This document shows positions 1 to 8,540 of a DNA stretch of 50,953 nucleotides, in pieces (the stretch's first letter is position 1; the number at the start of each line of letters is the position of its first letter). The DNA lies in assembly GCA_943354605.1 (NCBI GenBank), contig CALRCK010000006.1, forward strand, positions 1 through 50,953, in the 5' to 3' direction. This DNA is from Candidatus Uhrbacteria bacterium (lineage in GTDB: Bacteria; Patescibacteriota; Patescibacteriia; UBA9934). The position numbers and the translations under genes were made by a program. The notes beneath the pieces were generated by a model. It saw only the letters and a program-made list of their open reading frames with translations. It ran no database searches and had not been told where the DNA came from.

Positions 1-4
1 GATT

Positions 5-730
5 ATGCAATCTACAAAACTCATCCTCAAAACCCTCCATCGGCTATCCGATCTCTACCCCGAGACCGGCGCGCTTCATGCTGGCACGCCGTATCACATG
101 GTGGTGATGGTGGCGTTGAGCGCGCGAACAAGGGATGAGCAGATTTTGAAACTTGCCCCGGGATTTTTTAGGGCCTTTCCAACCGTGCAGTCGCTCGCAG
201 CGGCATCGATTCAGGATATTACGGATCGGATCAACACGATTGGGATGTTTCGTCAGAAGGCGCGGAACCTTTCAAAGATGGCAAAGCTCGTTGTTTCGGA
301 ATTCCATGGGGAAATCCCGCGAACCATGGACGATCTTGTGCGTTTGCCTGGTGTTGGTCGGAAAACCGCGAGCGTGATTCTTGTTGCAGCCTTCGACACT
401 CCGGCGATTGCCGTGGACACGCACGTGCATCGCGTGGTGAACCGGCTTGGGTGGGTGAAGACGAAAACGGTTGAGGCGACGGAGCAGGCGCTTCTTCGAA
501 TTATCCCGAAATCAATGCAGCCGATCGTTAATCGCGTCTTTGTTCCGTTCGGCCGCACGATTTGCATCGCGAAGCCCCGATGCTGGGCGTGTCCGTTGGT
601 GAATGAATGTACGTTTGCGCAAAAGAATCTTATCCCTCCGCCGAATAAGGAAAAGGTTCTGAATACGATACAATCCATGCGTGACGGAATTCGTCTCCTT
701 AAAGATGCTTTACATGCTGCACTTCGATGA
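5..730 (+). CDS. nth: Endonuclease III (DNA glycosylase/AP lyase)
   Basis: HhH motif LPGVGRKTASVIL, VDTHVHRVVNRLGW, C-terminal Cys cluster CIAKPRCWACPLVNEC. Confidence 0.95.
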   Translation: MQSTKLILKTLHRLSDLYPETGALHAGTPYHMVVMVALSARTRDEQILKLAPGFFRAFPTVQSLAAASIQDITDRINTIGMFRQKARNLSKMAKLVVSEFHGEIPRTMDDLVRLPGVGRKTASVILVAAFDTPAIAVDTHVHRVVNRLGWVKTKTVEATEQALLRIIPKSMQPIVNRVFVPFGRTICIAKPRCWACPLVNECTFAQKNLIPPPNKEKVLNTIQSMRDGIRLLKDALHAALR

Positions 731-1208
731 ACATCTCACGACACAAATTCGTGAAGCAGGACGGCCCTTGCTCCCCATGTGGCGTTTCTTGGCGAGCTAC
801 GGGATTGTTGGACTTTTTGCTTTTGGCTTGGCGATGATTGCGTCTGGCACGGTGAGCTGGTTTACGTTATTGGTTCCTGTGGCGTTAACGCACGGCATTA
901 CATTGGTTCTGCAGCTCGTCATTCGCCGCCCTCGTCCTCCTATCGCGATGTCGGAAATCCGCATGTGGTATCGAACGCCTTCTTTCCCGTCTGCGCATTC
1001 CGCCGGATCCATGGCATTCGCTGTCGCGATTTCTGCGGTTCTCCTTTCGTTGCCGACGTATGGTGTCGCGCTTAGTGTTGCGTGTATTGGTTTTGCGCTA
1101 TTGATTGGCCTTTCTCGTGTTATGGTTGGTGTGCATTACCTTGGGGATGTTTTGGTTGGATTCCTTTTTGGTATTCTCGTGACTGGAGTTTTTCTTGCAG
1201 TTCTTTAG
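705..1208 (+). CDS. PAP2-family membrane phosphatase
   Basis: PSAHSAGS and SRVMVGVHYLGDVLVG phosphatase motifs, multiple TM segments; start chosen inside the longer ORF, overlaps the nth 3' end. Confidence 0.85.
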   Translation: MLYMLHFDEHLTTQIREAGRPLLPMWRFLASYGIVGLFAFGLAMIASGTVSWFTLLVPVALTHGITLVLQLVIRRPRPPIAMSEIRMWYRTPSFPSAHSAGSMAFAVAISAVLLSLPTYGVALSVACIGFALLIGLSRVMVGVHYLGDVLVGFLFGILVTGVFLAVL

Positions 1209-1307
1209 AAAAATGCTGTCTGTGTGGATAAGCGTGGCATACAATCATCATAATTGCGATATGCTTCTCGTGAATCAGGGTTCATTTTTATTCACGAAGC
1301 TCCACTT

Positions 1308-3479
1308 ATGACTGACGTTCGTACTTCATCGGTAACGATAACGCGACTGACGAAACTCGCGGCTTCGTGTCTTCTGGCAGTCGCAGGGTTCCTGGGAACT
1401 TCTCACTACGCTCATGCGCTTACGTTAACGAGTGCATCTGTTACACCGGGAAGCACAGTGGTTTCCGCTTCAAGCACGGTGACCGCAGCGTTCACGACGG
1501 CTTCGGCTCTTCCAACGAACGCAAAGATCGTTATCACATTTCCAACGGGGTTTAACATCAGCGCGATTACTCCACCGATCAACTGTACAGGTTTCACACA
1601 GGGCTTTTCATTCGGCGTTTCGAGTCAAGTTTTGACGTTGACTCTTGACGGTACCGGAAGCACGACTGGTGCCCCTGCGGCAATTTCCTGTACGTTCCCA
1701 ACAATCGTCAACCCAAACATTTCTGGAACGACGGGTACGTATACTCTCGCTACAACGCAGAACAACGGTACAGCCATCGATAGCGCGACAGTTGCTGGAA
1801 CCACCATTACCGCCGCAGATCCAAACGCATCTGTTGTAAAAGCGACTCCAACATCTGGAAGCACTGGAAACCTTACATTAACGACAGATATCGTTCGTGC
1901 TTTGGTTGTTACTGACAAGATTAACATCACGTTCCCTGCGTCATACGCTGTTGCGCAAACCGTTGCATCCATTGCTGCGGGAAGCATATCTTGTAGCTCT
2001 GGTAGCGCAACGCTTTCAATTACCGCGTCCGGACAGGTTCTGACATTGACGGTAGCAACATCGGGTACGCTTGCCGCTTCAAGTGGCTGTACCATCGTCA
2101 TCCCTGGTGCCGACGCCATCCCTCAATACGTTGACACGACGAATATTTCTACCTACACCATTCAGAATACCTCGAGCGTAGATATCTCTTCAGATTCAAC
2201 TGTTGCGTTAACGGATAGCACCGTTGGTGCTCTGTCGTCGACGAATGTCATCCCTGGAAGCTCAACGGTTGGTGTGACGAACACGGTTACGGTAAACTTC
2301 ACAAATACTACTTCGATTCCTTCTACGGGAAAGATCAAGGTTACATTTGGATCAGGATACGTCGTGACCTCAGTTGCATCAACGAGTGCGACGTGCTCCA
2401 CGATGGATGGGTCGTTTGCCGCGGCTTTCTCTGGACAAGTGGTAACAATCACGCGTAGCACGGGAAGCCCCGCGGTTGCTGGTGCGCAAACCTGTACCAT
2501 CGCGCTGATTCGTAACCCTGTCACGGCGGGAACAACGGGTACGTACACAATTCTCACAACAACCTCTGCAGACGCATCTATCGATACGGATACTGCGGTG
2601 GCCGCTGATACGATGTTCAGCGCGAGCGGTTCTTCGAACGCACAGGCAACCTCTACTCCTCTTACGTACGACATCGCGTTCTCTGCTCCAGCAGCAGCCG
2701 CTGCCTACAGCGCAGATGATTCGATTGTTATCACATGGTCCACGGCAGGTGGAACGGGAACGGTTGCTGCGGTGAACTTGGATTATTCAACCGATGGTGG
2801 ATCCACGTTCACTTCGATCGTTACTGCAACAGCAAATGATGGTTCATACACGTGGACCGCACCAGACATCAGCGCCCAGAGTGTGACTATTCGTGGTCAG
2901 GCTACGGATCTTCTCACGGTGCTCGATACTGCAACATCAAATGCATTCAGCATTGGAACAGAAGCTACAACAACCGAAGATACTTCAACCACGACCACAA
3001 CAACAACCACGACCGACACATCGTCAACGTCCACCACGCTTCTCCCAACCGGAACCTTCATGAAGGGAACGTCCTGGACCACGGTGTATTACGTGGAAGG
3101 CACAACACGCCGACCATTCTTGGATAGTCAAACATTCTTCACCTACGCCGACAACTTCGATTCGATCATCGAAACATCGGATGACTACTTGGCCAACTAC
3201 ACCATTGGAGCACCAATGGTAGCAAAGGCGGGCTCAGTGCTTGTGAAGATCCAGTCTGTAGACAAGGTATACGCTTTGACTGACGACAGCACACTTCGTT
3301 GGATTACTTCCGAGTCTCTTGCCTCAAGCCTTTATGGCAGCAACTGGGCTGATTACGTGATCGATGTCCCGGTTACGGCTTGGGGACACTTCACCATCGG
3401 CGACGACATCACATCGGTGAACGATATCACTGTTGACCGTTCAATGATGGAAACACGAACGGCTCTGAACTCAAAGTAA
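1308..3479 (+). CDS. Secreted repeat protein: three Cys-pair beta-rich repeats, Ig/Fn3-like module, Thr-rich linker, C-terminal domain shared with the next gene
   Basis: Signal peptide MTDVRTSSVTITRLTKLAASCLLAVAGFLG; repeats containing TFPTGF/TFPASY/TFGSGY; linker TTTEDTSTTTTTTTTTDTSSTSTT. Confidence 0.75.
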   Translation: MTDVRTSSVTITRLTKLAASCLLAVAGFLGTSHYAHALTLTSASVTPGSTVVSASSTVTAAFTTASALPTNAKIVITFPTGFNISAITPPINCTGFTQGFSFGVSSQVLTLTLDGTGSTTGAPAAISCTFPTIVNPNISGTTGTYTLATTQNNGTAIDSATVAGTTITAADPNASVVKATPTSGSTGNLTLTTDIVRALVVTDKINITFPASYAVAQTVASIAAGSISCSSGSATLSITASGQVLTLTVATSGTLAASSGCTIVIPGADAIPQYVDTTNISTYTIQNTSSVDISSDSTVALTDSTVGALSSTNVIPGSSTVGVTNTVTVNFTNTTSIPSTGKIKVTFGSGYVVTSVASTSATCSTMDGSFAAAFSGQVVTITRSTGSPAVAGAQTCTIALIRNPVTAGTTGTYTILTTTSADASIDTDTAVAADTMFSASGSSNAQATSTPLTYDIAFSAPAAAAAYSADDSIVITWSTAGGTGTVAAVNLDYSTDGGSTFTSIVTATANDGSYTWTAPDISAQSVTIRGQATDLLTVLDTATSNAFSIGTEATTTEDTSTTTTTTTTTDTSSTSTTLLPTGTFMKGTSWTTVYYVEGTTRRPFLDSQTFFTYADNFDSIIETSDDYLANYTIGAPMVAKAGSVLVKIQSVDKVYALTDDSTLRWITSESLASSLYGSNWADYVIDVPVTAWGHFTIGDDITSVNDITVDRSMMETRTALNSK

Positions 3480-3489
3480 GTACATACAC

Positions 3490-3520
3490 AACGTCCCGTC
3501 TTTATGGCGGGACGTTTTGT
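3490..3520 (+). terminator. Intrinsic terminator
   Basis: CGTCCCGtctttatggCGGGACG followed by TTTTGT, just after the stop at 3479. Confidence 0.75.
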
Positions 3521-3568
3521 ATTCCATCTGTGCTATCCTTTCATGGAGCGATTCTTTAGCATTTTGTT

Positions 3569-5131
3569 ATGAATTCTGCGCGATCTTGGGCGCTTGTCGT
3601 TGGATCTCTCGTCATAGTCGGATTTCTCTTTGTTCCAAAAAACGTGGTTCACGCTGCTGCGCTCTCGCCAACCTCGGCGGTGTATCAGGATCTGAATACC
3701 GATGGGCGAGTGGACAACGTAAAGATTGTCTTCGCCGATGTCTCTTCGTGTGCATACGACGCTGACGACTGGACGGTTGGTGTTGCGGGAAGTGTAGGAA
3801 TCACCGCGGTTACCGGCATCAGTAATGGTGGAACATGTACGACCGATCACTATCTCAACCTTGCGGTGACCGCAACTGCAGGAATCACTGGCGGGGAAAC
3901 GAATCCTCGAATCGATTATTCGGATGCCGGAACGGCTGGGAGCGTTGTTGCCGACTGCAATCAGGGCGGTGCGAGCTTCACCGCAACCGACGGTGCATCG
4001 CCAGTGGTGATGTCGTCCGACCCTCCAGACGGCACCTCGGAAATTGAGCGGACAACGCCAATTACTTTGGTATTTTCCGAGGTTGTCTCTTCGCTCTCCA
4101 CCACGCTTACTGGTGGAGTGGTGCTAACCAACGCGGGATTGTCGTCTCCAACGGTTGTTCTTTCTGGATCCAAAGTGTACGGAACAAACCATCTCACAGT
4201 TACCGCAGCACCAGACGCATCTGGAAATGCTTTTGCGCGCTTTGTCGCGTCGGGGAACGCAACAACGTCATTCGCGGTTGTGCTCGTTGTTTCGGCAACA
4301 GCGAGTGTCCCGTCGAGTGGCGGTACCTATGCGGTCTTGCTTTCCAGGCCAGTGGCTGGTGAAACGCATGGTGCTGGCGACGAAATACTCATCGATTGGT
4401 CTACAGAAGAAAGCACAAGGGTTGTTGGTGTGGTGAACATTGCATACTCCACCGACGGCGGCGCGACGTACACCGCCATTGCGAATGGTGCTGCGAACAC
4501 TGACCGATACGCCTGGACCGCACCGAACATTAACGCGTCGGTGATGGTTCGTGTTCAGGCGTCAGACCTTGTGAATGTTCTTGCAACGGCAACGAGCGGC
4601 GTGTTTACCATTGGCACTCCACCAGTTTCGGAAGATGAAGCGTCTTCGGCAGACACCGCAGATGTTGCCCCTGAGGACTCGGCTGTTCAGCAACCGGAAG
4701 AACAATTCATCAAGGGCGTTTCGTGGAGCACTATCTATTCGATTGATTCAGTGGGGAAGCGACGGCCGTTTCTAGACGAGCAGACTTTTTTTACGTACGA
4801 GGATACTTTCGAGAATGTTGTCGAAGTCGCGGATGCGGATTTAGCCGCGTATCCGATTGGGGAGCCAATGCTGCCGAAGGCGGGAGTTGTGTTGGCGAAG
4901 GTCGTCTCGCTGAACAACGTCTATGCGCTGGAGGCCGATAATACGCTCCGGTGGATTATGTCCGAATCTCTCGCCGCCAATATGTACGGCAGCCATTGGG
5001 CCGATTACGTGATTGATGTTCCAGTGACGGCTTGGGGACATTTCACCGTTGGCGACGATGTAACAACGTCGGCGGATATTGTCGTTGATCCATCGATCCT
5101 GGAAACCCGCGAGGAGCTCAATTCCCGGTAA
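3569..5131 (+). CDS. Secreted protein paralogous at the C-terminus to the preceding gene
   Basis: Signal peptide; shared RRPFLDxQTFFTYxDxF...WADYVIDVPVTAWGHFTxGDD domain. Confidence 0.75.
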   Translation: MNSARSWALVVGSLVIVGFLFVPKNVVHAAALSPTSAVYQDLNTDGRVDNVKIVFADVSSCAYDADDWTVGVAGSVGITAVTGISNGGTCTTDHYLNLAVTATAGITGGETNPRIDYSDAGTAGSVVADCNQGGASFTATDGASPVVMSSDPPDGTSEIERTTPITLVFSEVVSSLSTTLTGGVVLTNAGLSSPTVVLSGSKVYGTNHLTVTAAPDASGNAFARFVASGNATTSFAVVLVVSATASVPSSGGTYAVLLSRPVAGETHGAGDEILIDWSTEESTRVVGVVNIAYSTDGGATYTAIANGAANTDRYAWTAPNINASVMVRVQASDLVNVLATATSGVFTIGTPPVSEDEASSADTADVAPEDSAVQQPEEQFIKGVSWSTIYSIDSVGKRRPFLDEQTFFTYEDTFENVVEVADADLAAYPIGEPMLPKAGVVLAKVVSLNNVYALEADNTLRWIMSESLAANMYGSHWADYVIDVPVTAWGHFTVGDDVTTSADIVVDPSILETREELNSR

Positions 5132-5198
5132 ATCAATGGGCGTAGAGGCCTTAAACGGCTCGCGCTTTTGTGTTACCCTGGAATCTCAAGAAAAGCCT

Positions 5199-6272
5199 AT
5201 GCGAATTGTTATTCTTGCTGGCGGAATTGGAACGCGGCTGTGGCCGATGAGTAGAGCAACAAAACCAAAACAGTTTTTTGACGTGCTTTCGGATCAGCCC
5301 TTGCTTCGCGACACATACCATCGGATTGCAAAAGCGTATCCGGTTGAGAAGATCTATCTTTCCGTTTCTCCTGCATTCGCAGATCACGTTCGTCAAGTGC
5401 TCCCAGAAATTCCAGAGGAGAATATTATTGTCGAACCCGAACGTCGCGACACTGGCCCGGCTATGGGATTCGCGGCCGCTGTTCTGTCCCTTCGTGACGC
5501 CGATGAACCGATGATGTTCATTCCGGCGGACCATTACATTCGCGACGTTGAACGATTCTTGACGGTGCTTCGAACGGCCGACGAGCTGGTTCGCGAAAAA
5601 GGCGTTCTCGTCGACATCGCGATTCCGCCAACGTTTCCGTCAACAGCGCTGGGATACACTAAAATTGGATCGTCGATCGGCGAAAAGAATGGTGTTGCCG
5701 TGTTTGCTTTTGCGGGGCACACAGAGAAGCCGCCATATGAGATCGCGAAACAGTACCTCGAAGATGGCTCATACTTGTGGCACGCGAATTATTACACTTG
5801 GACGCCTGCGAAGTTCTTAGAGGCATTTCAGAAATACGCACCAGAAATGAGTGAAGGGCTTCTTGCTCTTTGTGAAGCGTATGCAGATGGCGATCTTGAT
5901 CGTGTCGCAGAAATTTACGCAATGCTTCCAGGAAAGTCGTTCGACTACGCTATTGCAGAAAAGATCGACCACGATCAGGTGCAAATTCTCCGTGGAGATT
6001 TTGGCTGGAGCGACATTGGTACGTGGGACGTTCTGCACGATCGACTCTCCGACCAAGGCGGGAACGTGGTGAAGGGGAATGCCATCGTGAAGAACACGAA
6101 CGGATCGTTAGTGTACGCGTCTGGTGATCGCCTCGTTGCAGCATTCGGCCTGCAAGATGTCGTTATCGTCGACACTCCCGACGCACTCCTCGTCTGCAAC
6201 AAACGCTCCGCGGAACAGCTGAAAGATTTGCTCGCCGAGATTCGGGAGAAGACAGGGGAAACGTATCTTTAA
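5199..6272 (+). CDS. manC: Mannose-1-phosphate guanylyltransferase
   Basis: MRIVILAGGIGTRLWPMSRATKPKQF nucleotidyltransferase motif, FIPADHYI, FAFAGHTEKP. Confidence 0.9.
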   Translation: MRIVILAGGIGTRLWPMSRATKPKQFFDVLSDQPLLRDTYHRIAKAYPVEKIYLSVSPAFADHVRQVLPEIPEENIIVEPERRDTGPAMGFAAAVLSLRDADEPMMFIPADHYIRDVERFLTVLRTADELVREKGVLVDIAIPPTFPSTALGYTKIGSSIGEKNGVAVFAFAGHTEKPPYEIAKQYLEDGSYLWHANYYTWTPAKFLEAFQKYAPEMSEGLLALCEAYADGDLDRVAEIYAMLPGKSFDYAIAEKIDHDQVQILRGDFGWSDIGTWDVLHDRLSDQGGNVVKGNAIVKNTNGSLVYASGDRLVAAFGLQDVVIVDTPDALLVCNKRSAEQLKDLLAEIREKTGETYL

Positions 6273-6279
6273 ATTTACG

Positions 6280-6364
6280 TGCCCCCTCCAAGCTCCCCCA
6301 TAAATAAAAAAGAGCCGCTCACTGAGTGGCTCCCCTCCATTTATGGAGGGGTCGGGGGAGGCGT
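6280..6364. repeat. Long imperfect inverted repeat with a nested hairpin
   Basis: gccccctccaagctcccccataaat ... atttatggaggggtcgggggaggc arms, enclosing GAGCCgCTCAcTGAGtGGCTC. Confidence 0.8.
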
Positions 6365-6431
6365 GCGGTGAGGGCCAGGTCTTACCCTTTGTTTCTCCAC
6401 TATGCCTACCTATTCCTGGGAACGACGATCA

Positions 6432-7463
6432 ATGAATCCATTCAAAGGAAAAGTGCAGCTGCTCGCGGTCCTCATCGGCGGCGCAGTCGTCGTGGTGGGA
6501 TTCTTTGCGGCGATGTTTGCCGGCCGTGCGTGGTTTGCACATCCGACGGGGGATAATCGCCTGGAAGCAACGGTCACTATCGATCCCGGGGAAACGGTTG
6601 GCCAGCTTGCAAGAGTTCTTGAAACCGATGCGCTCATCGATTCTTCGTTCGCGTTTCGCGTGTATGTGCGACTATTCGATTCCTCGACGCTCTACCCTGG
6701 AGAGTACACGTTGATTGGCGGATCGAGTTACCGCGACATCATGGCAACGCTTCATCAAGTCGAATCCAACGTTGTTCGCATCACCATCCCTGAAGGATTC
6801 TCTCTTGCGGATATTGGCGTTCGCATTCAGAAGTTCTTGCCGAACATTACCACCGAAGCGTGGAATGCCGCGGTCGGCGTCAACGGAACGGCGTCCGCAA
6901 ATGCGTTTGTTGTGTCGGCACAGAAACCGGCAGGAGTCGATCTTGAAGGCTATCTTTTCCCCGACACGTACGAATTCTCAAAGGACGCCACGGCGGACGA
7001 CGTTGCGAACATCATGATCGATGCCATGAAGGGCCATATCGAGGATCTGGGCGCGCCAAGCGGCGATGCGGAGGGGATGAGCATTCACGAGGTGCTCACG
7101 TTGGCGTCTATCGTGGAGAAAGAAGTTCGCAAGCCAGAAACCATGAATAACGTCGCGGATATTTTCTTGAAGCGCATCGCGATCGGCATGGCGTTGCAAT
7201 CGGACGCAACGATCAACTACATCATTAAAGGCGATAACCCAAGCCCAACATACGAGGATCTGGAAGTTGATTCACCGTACAACACATACAAGAACCCGGG
7301 CCTTCCACCGGGCCCAATCTCGTCCCCAGGCTTAAACGCCCTCACCGCCGTGTTCCATCCAGTGCACAACGACTATTACTACTTCCTCACCACGGATGAT
7401 GGCGACATCTACTACGCCAAAACCTACGACCAGCACTTAGCGAATAAGGCGAAGTATCTCTAA
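6432..7463 (+). CDS. mltG: Endolytic murein transglycosylase MltG (YceG-like)
   Basis: N-terminal TM; LEGYLFPDTYEFSKDA, ASIVEKEVRKPE, LQSDATINYI, YNTYKNPGLPPGPISSPGLNAL. Confidence 0.95.
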   Translation: MNPFKGKVQLLAVLIGGAVVVVGFFAAMFAGRAWFAHPTGDNRLEATVTIDPGETVGQLARVLETDALIDSSFAFRVYVRLFDSSTLYPGEYTLIGGSSYRDIMATLHQVESNVVRITIPEGFSLADIGVRIQKFLPNITTEAWNAAVGVNGTASANAFVVSAQKPAGVDLEGYLFPDTYEFSKDATADDVANIMIDAMKGHIEDLGAPSGDAEGMSIHEVLTLASIVEKEVRKPETMNNVADIFLKRIAIGMALQSDATINYIIKGDNPSPTYEDLEVDSPYNTYKNPGLPPGPISSPGLNALTAVFHPVHNDYYYFLTTDDGDIYYAKTYDQHLANKAKYL

Positions 7464-7514
7464 TCACGTCATCCCTCTCGCGTCATTTCGGTCATTCCCG
7501 TAACCTCACTTCAG

Positions 7515-7580
7515 TCATCCCCGCGTAGGCGGGGATCCAGACCGTTCGGAATATATGGATCCCCGCCTACGCGGGGATGA
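7515..7580. repeat. Inverted repeat with 25-bp perfect arms
   Basis: TCATCCCCGCGTAGGCGGGGATCCA (7515-7539) and TGGATCCCCGCCTACGCGGGGATGA (7556-7580). Confidence 0.95.
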
Positions 7581-7605
7581 CCAGAGGGGACTCGAATATA
7601 TTTCT

Positions 7606-8520
7606 ATGCTCACCGCCATCTTCACTATCATCGGTCTCGCGGCCTTCGAGGTCGTCTCCAGTATTGATAATGCCGTCATTAACGCCGAAGTGTTGCAAAC
7701 CATGAGCCCCAAGGGCCGAAAATGGTTCTTGCTCTGGGGCATGCTCTTCGCCGTGTTCATCGTCCGTGGATTGCTCCCATGGCTGATTGTGTGGGGCGTA
7801 GTGCCAAGCCTTGGCCCGGTCGGAGCTCTGCTCTCGACGATGAGCGGCGATCCTCTCGTGCATCTCGCCGTGGAATCCGCAGCGCCAGTCCTCTTTGCCG
7901 GCGGCGGAACATTCTTGCTGTTCCTGTTCTTCCACTGGCTGTTCCTTGAAGAAAAACACTTTGGCCTTCCGCACGAAAAATTCTTTTCGCGCCAAGGCCT
8001 GTGGTTCTACGCCGTAGTCTCCATTCTCCTCGCCGCGATTGTCTGGTTCTCCATCGACATCGCCCCAATGATGGCCTTCGGCGCCGTTGTGGGATCGACC
8101 GCGTTCTTTATTACGCATGGATTCAAAGACAACGCAGAGAAGGCGGAACAAGAACTCCTCTCCGGCAACAAAGATCGCAGCGACATCAGTAAAATTCTCT
8201 ATCTGGAAGCCATCGACACCACATTCTCCATCGACGGCGTCCTCGGCGCCTTCGCCTTCACCCTCTCCGTTCCCCTCATCCTCATCGGCAACGGCATCGG
8301 CGCCCTCGTCGTGCGCCAACTGACGGTGAGCAACGTGGAAACGATTAAGAAGTACATCTACCTGAAGAATGGCGCGATGTACTCGTTGCTGATCCTCGGC
8401 ATGATGATGCTGTTCGAAGCCTTCGGCGTTCACGTGCCACAGTGGGGCGCTCCACTGGCGACGGTACTCATCCTGATTGCGGCGGTGATGAAGTCGAGGA
8501 TGCATTTGAAGGCCATTTAG
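7606..8520 (+). CDS. TerC/DUF475-type integral membrane protein
   Basis: EVVSSIDNAVINAEVL and LEAIDTTFSIDGVLGAFAF acidic TM motifs typical of TerC-like proteins. Confidence 0.85.
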   Translation: MLTAIFTIIGLAAFEVVSSIDNAVINAEVLQTMSPKGRKWFLLWGMLFAVFIVRGLLPWLIVWGVVPSLGPVGALLSTMSGDPLVHLAVESAAPVLFAGGGTFLLFLFFHWLFLEEKHFGLPHEKFFSRQGLWFYAVVSILLAAIVWFSIDIAPMMAFGAVVGSTAFFITHGFKDNAEKAEQELLSGNKDRSDISKILYLEAIDTTFSIDGVLGAFAFTLSVPLILIGNGIGALVVRQLTVSNVETIKKYIYLKNGAMYSLLILGMMMLFEAFGVHVPQWGAPLATVLILIAAVMKSRMHLKAI

Positions 8521-8540
8521 AGGCCCACAAAATCAATACT

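Noticed and set aside
7567-8505. 312-aa minus-strand ORF opposite the TerC-like gene
   Set aside because: Low-complexity H/E/R-rich shadow ORF antisense to a well-supported membrane protein gene.
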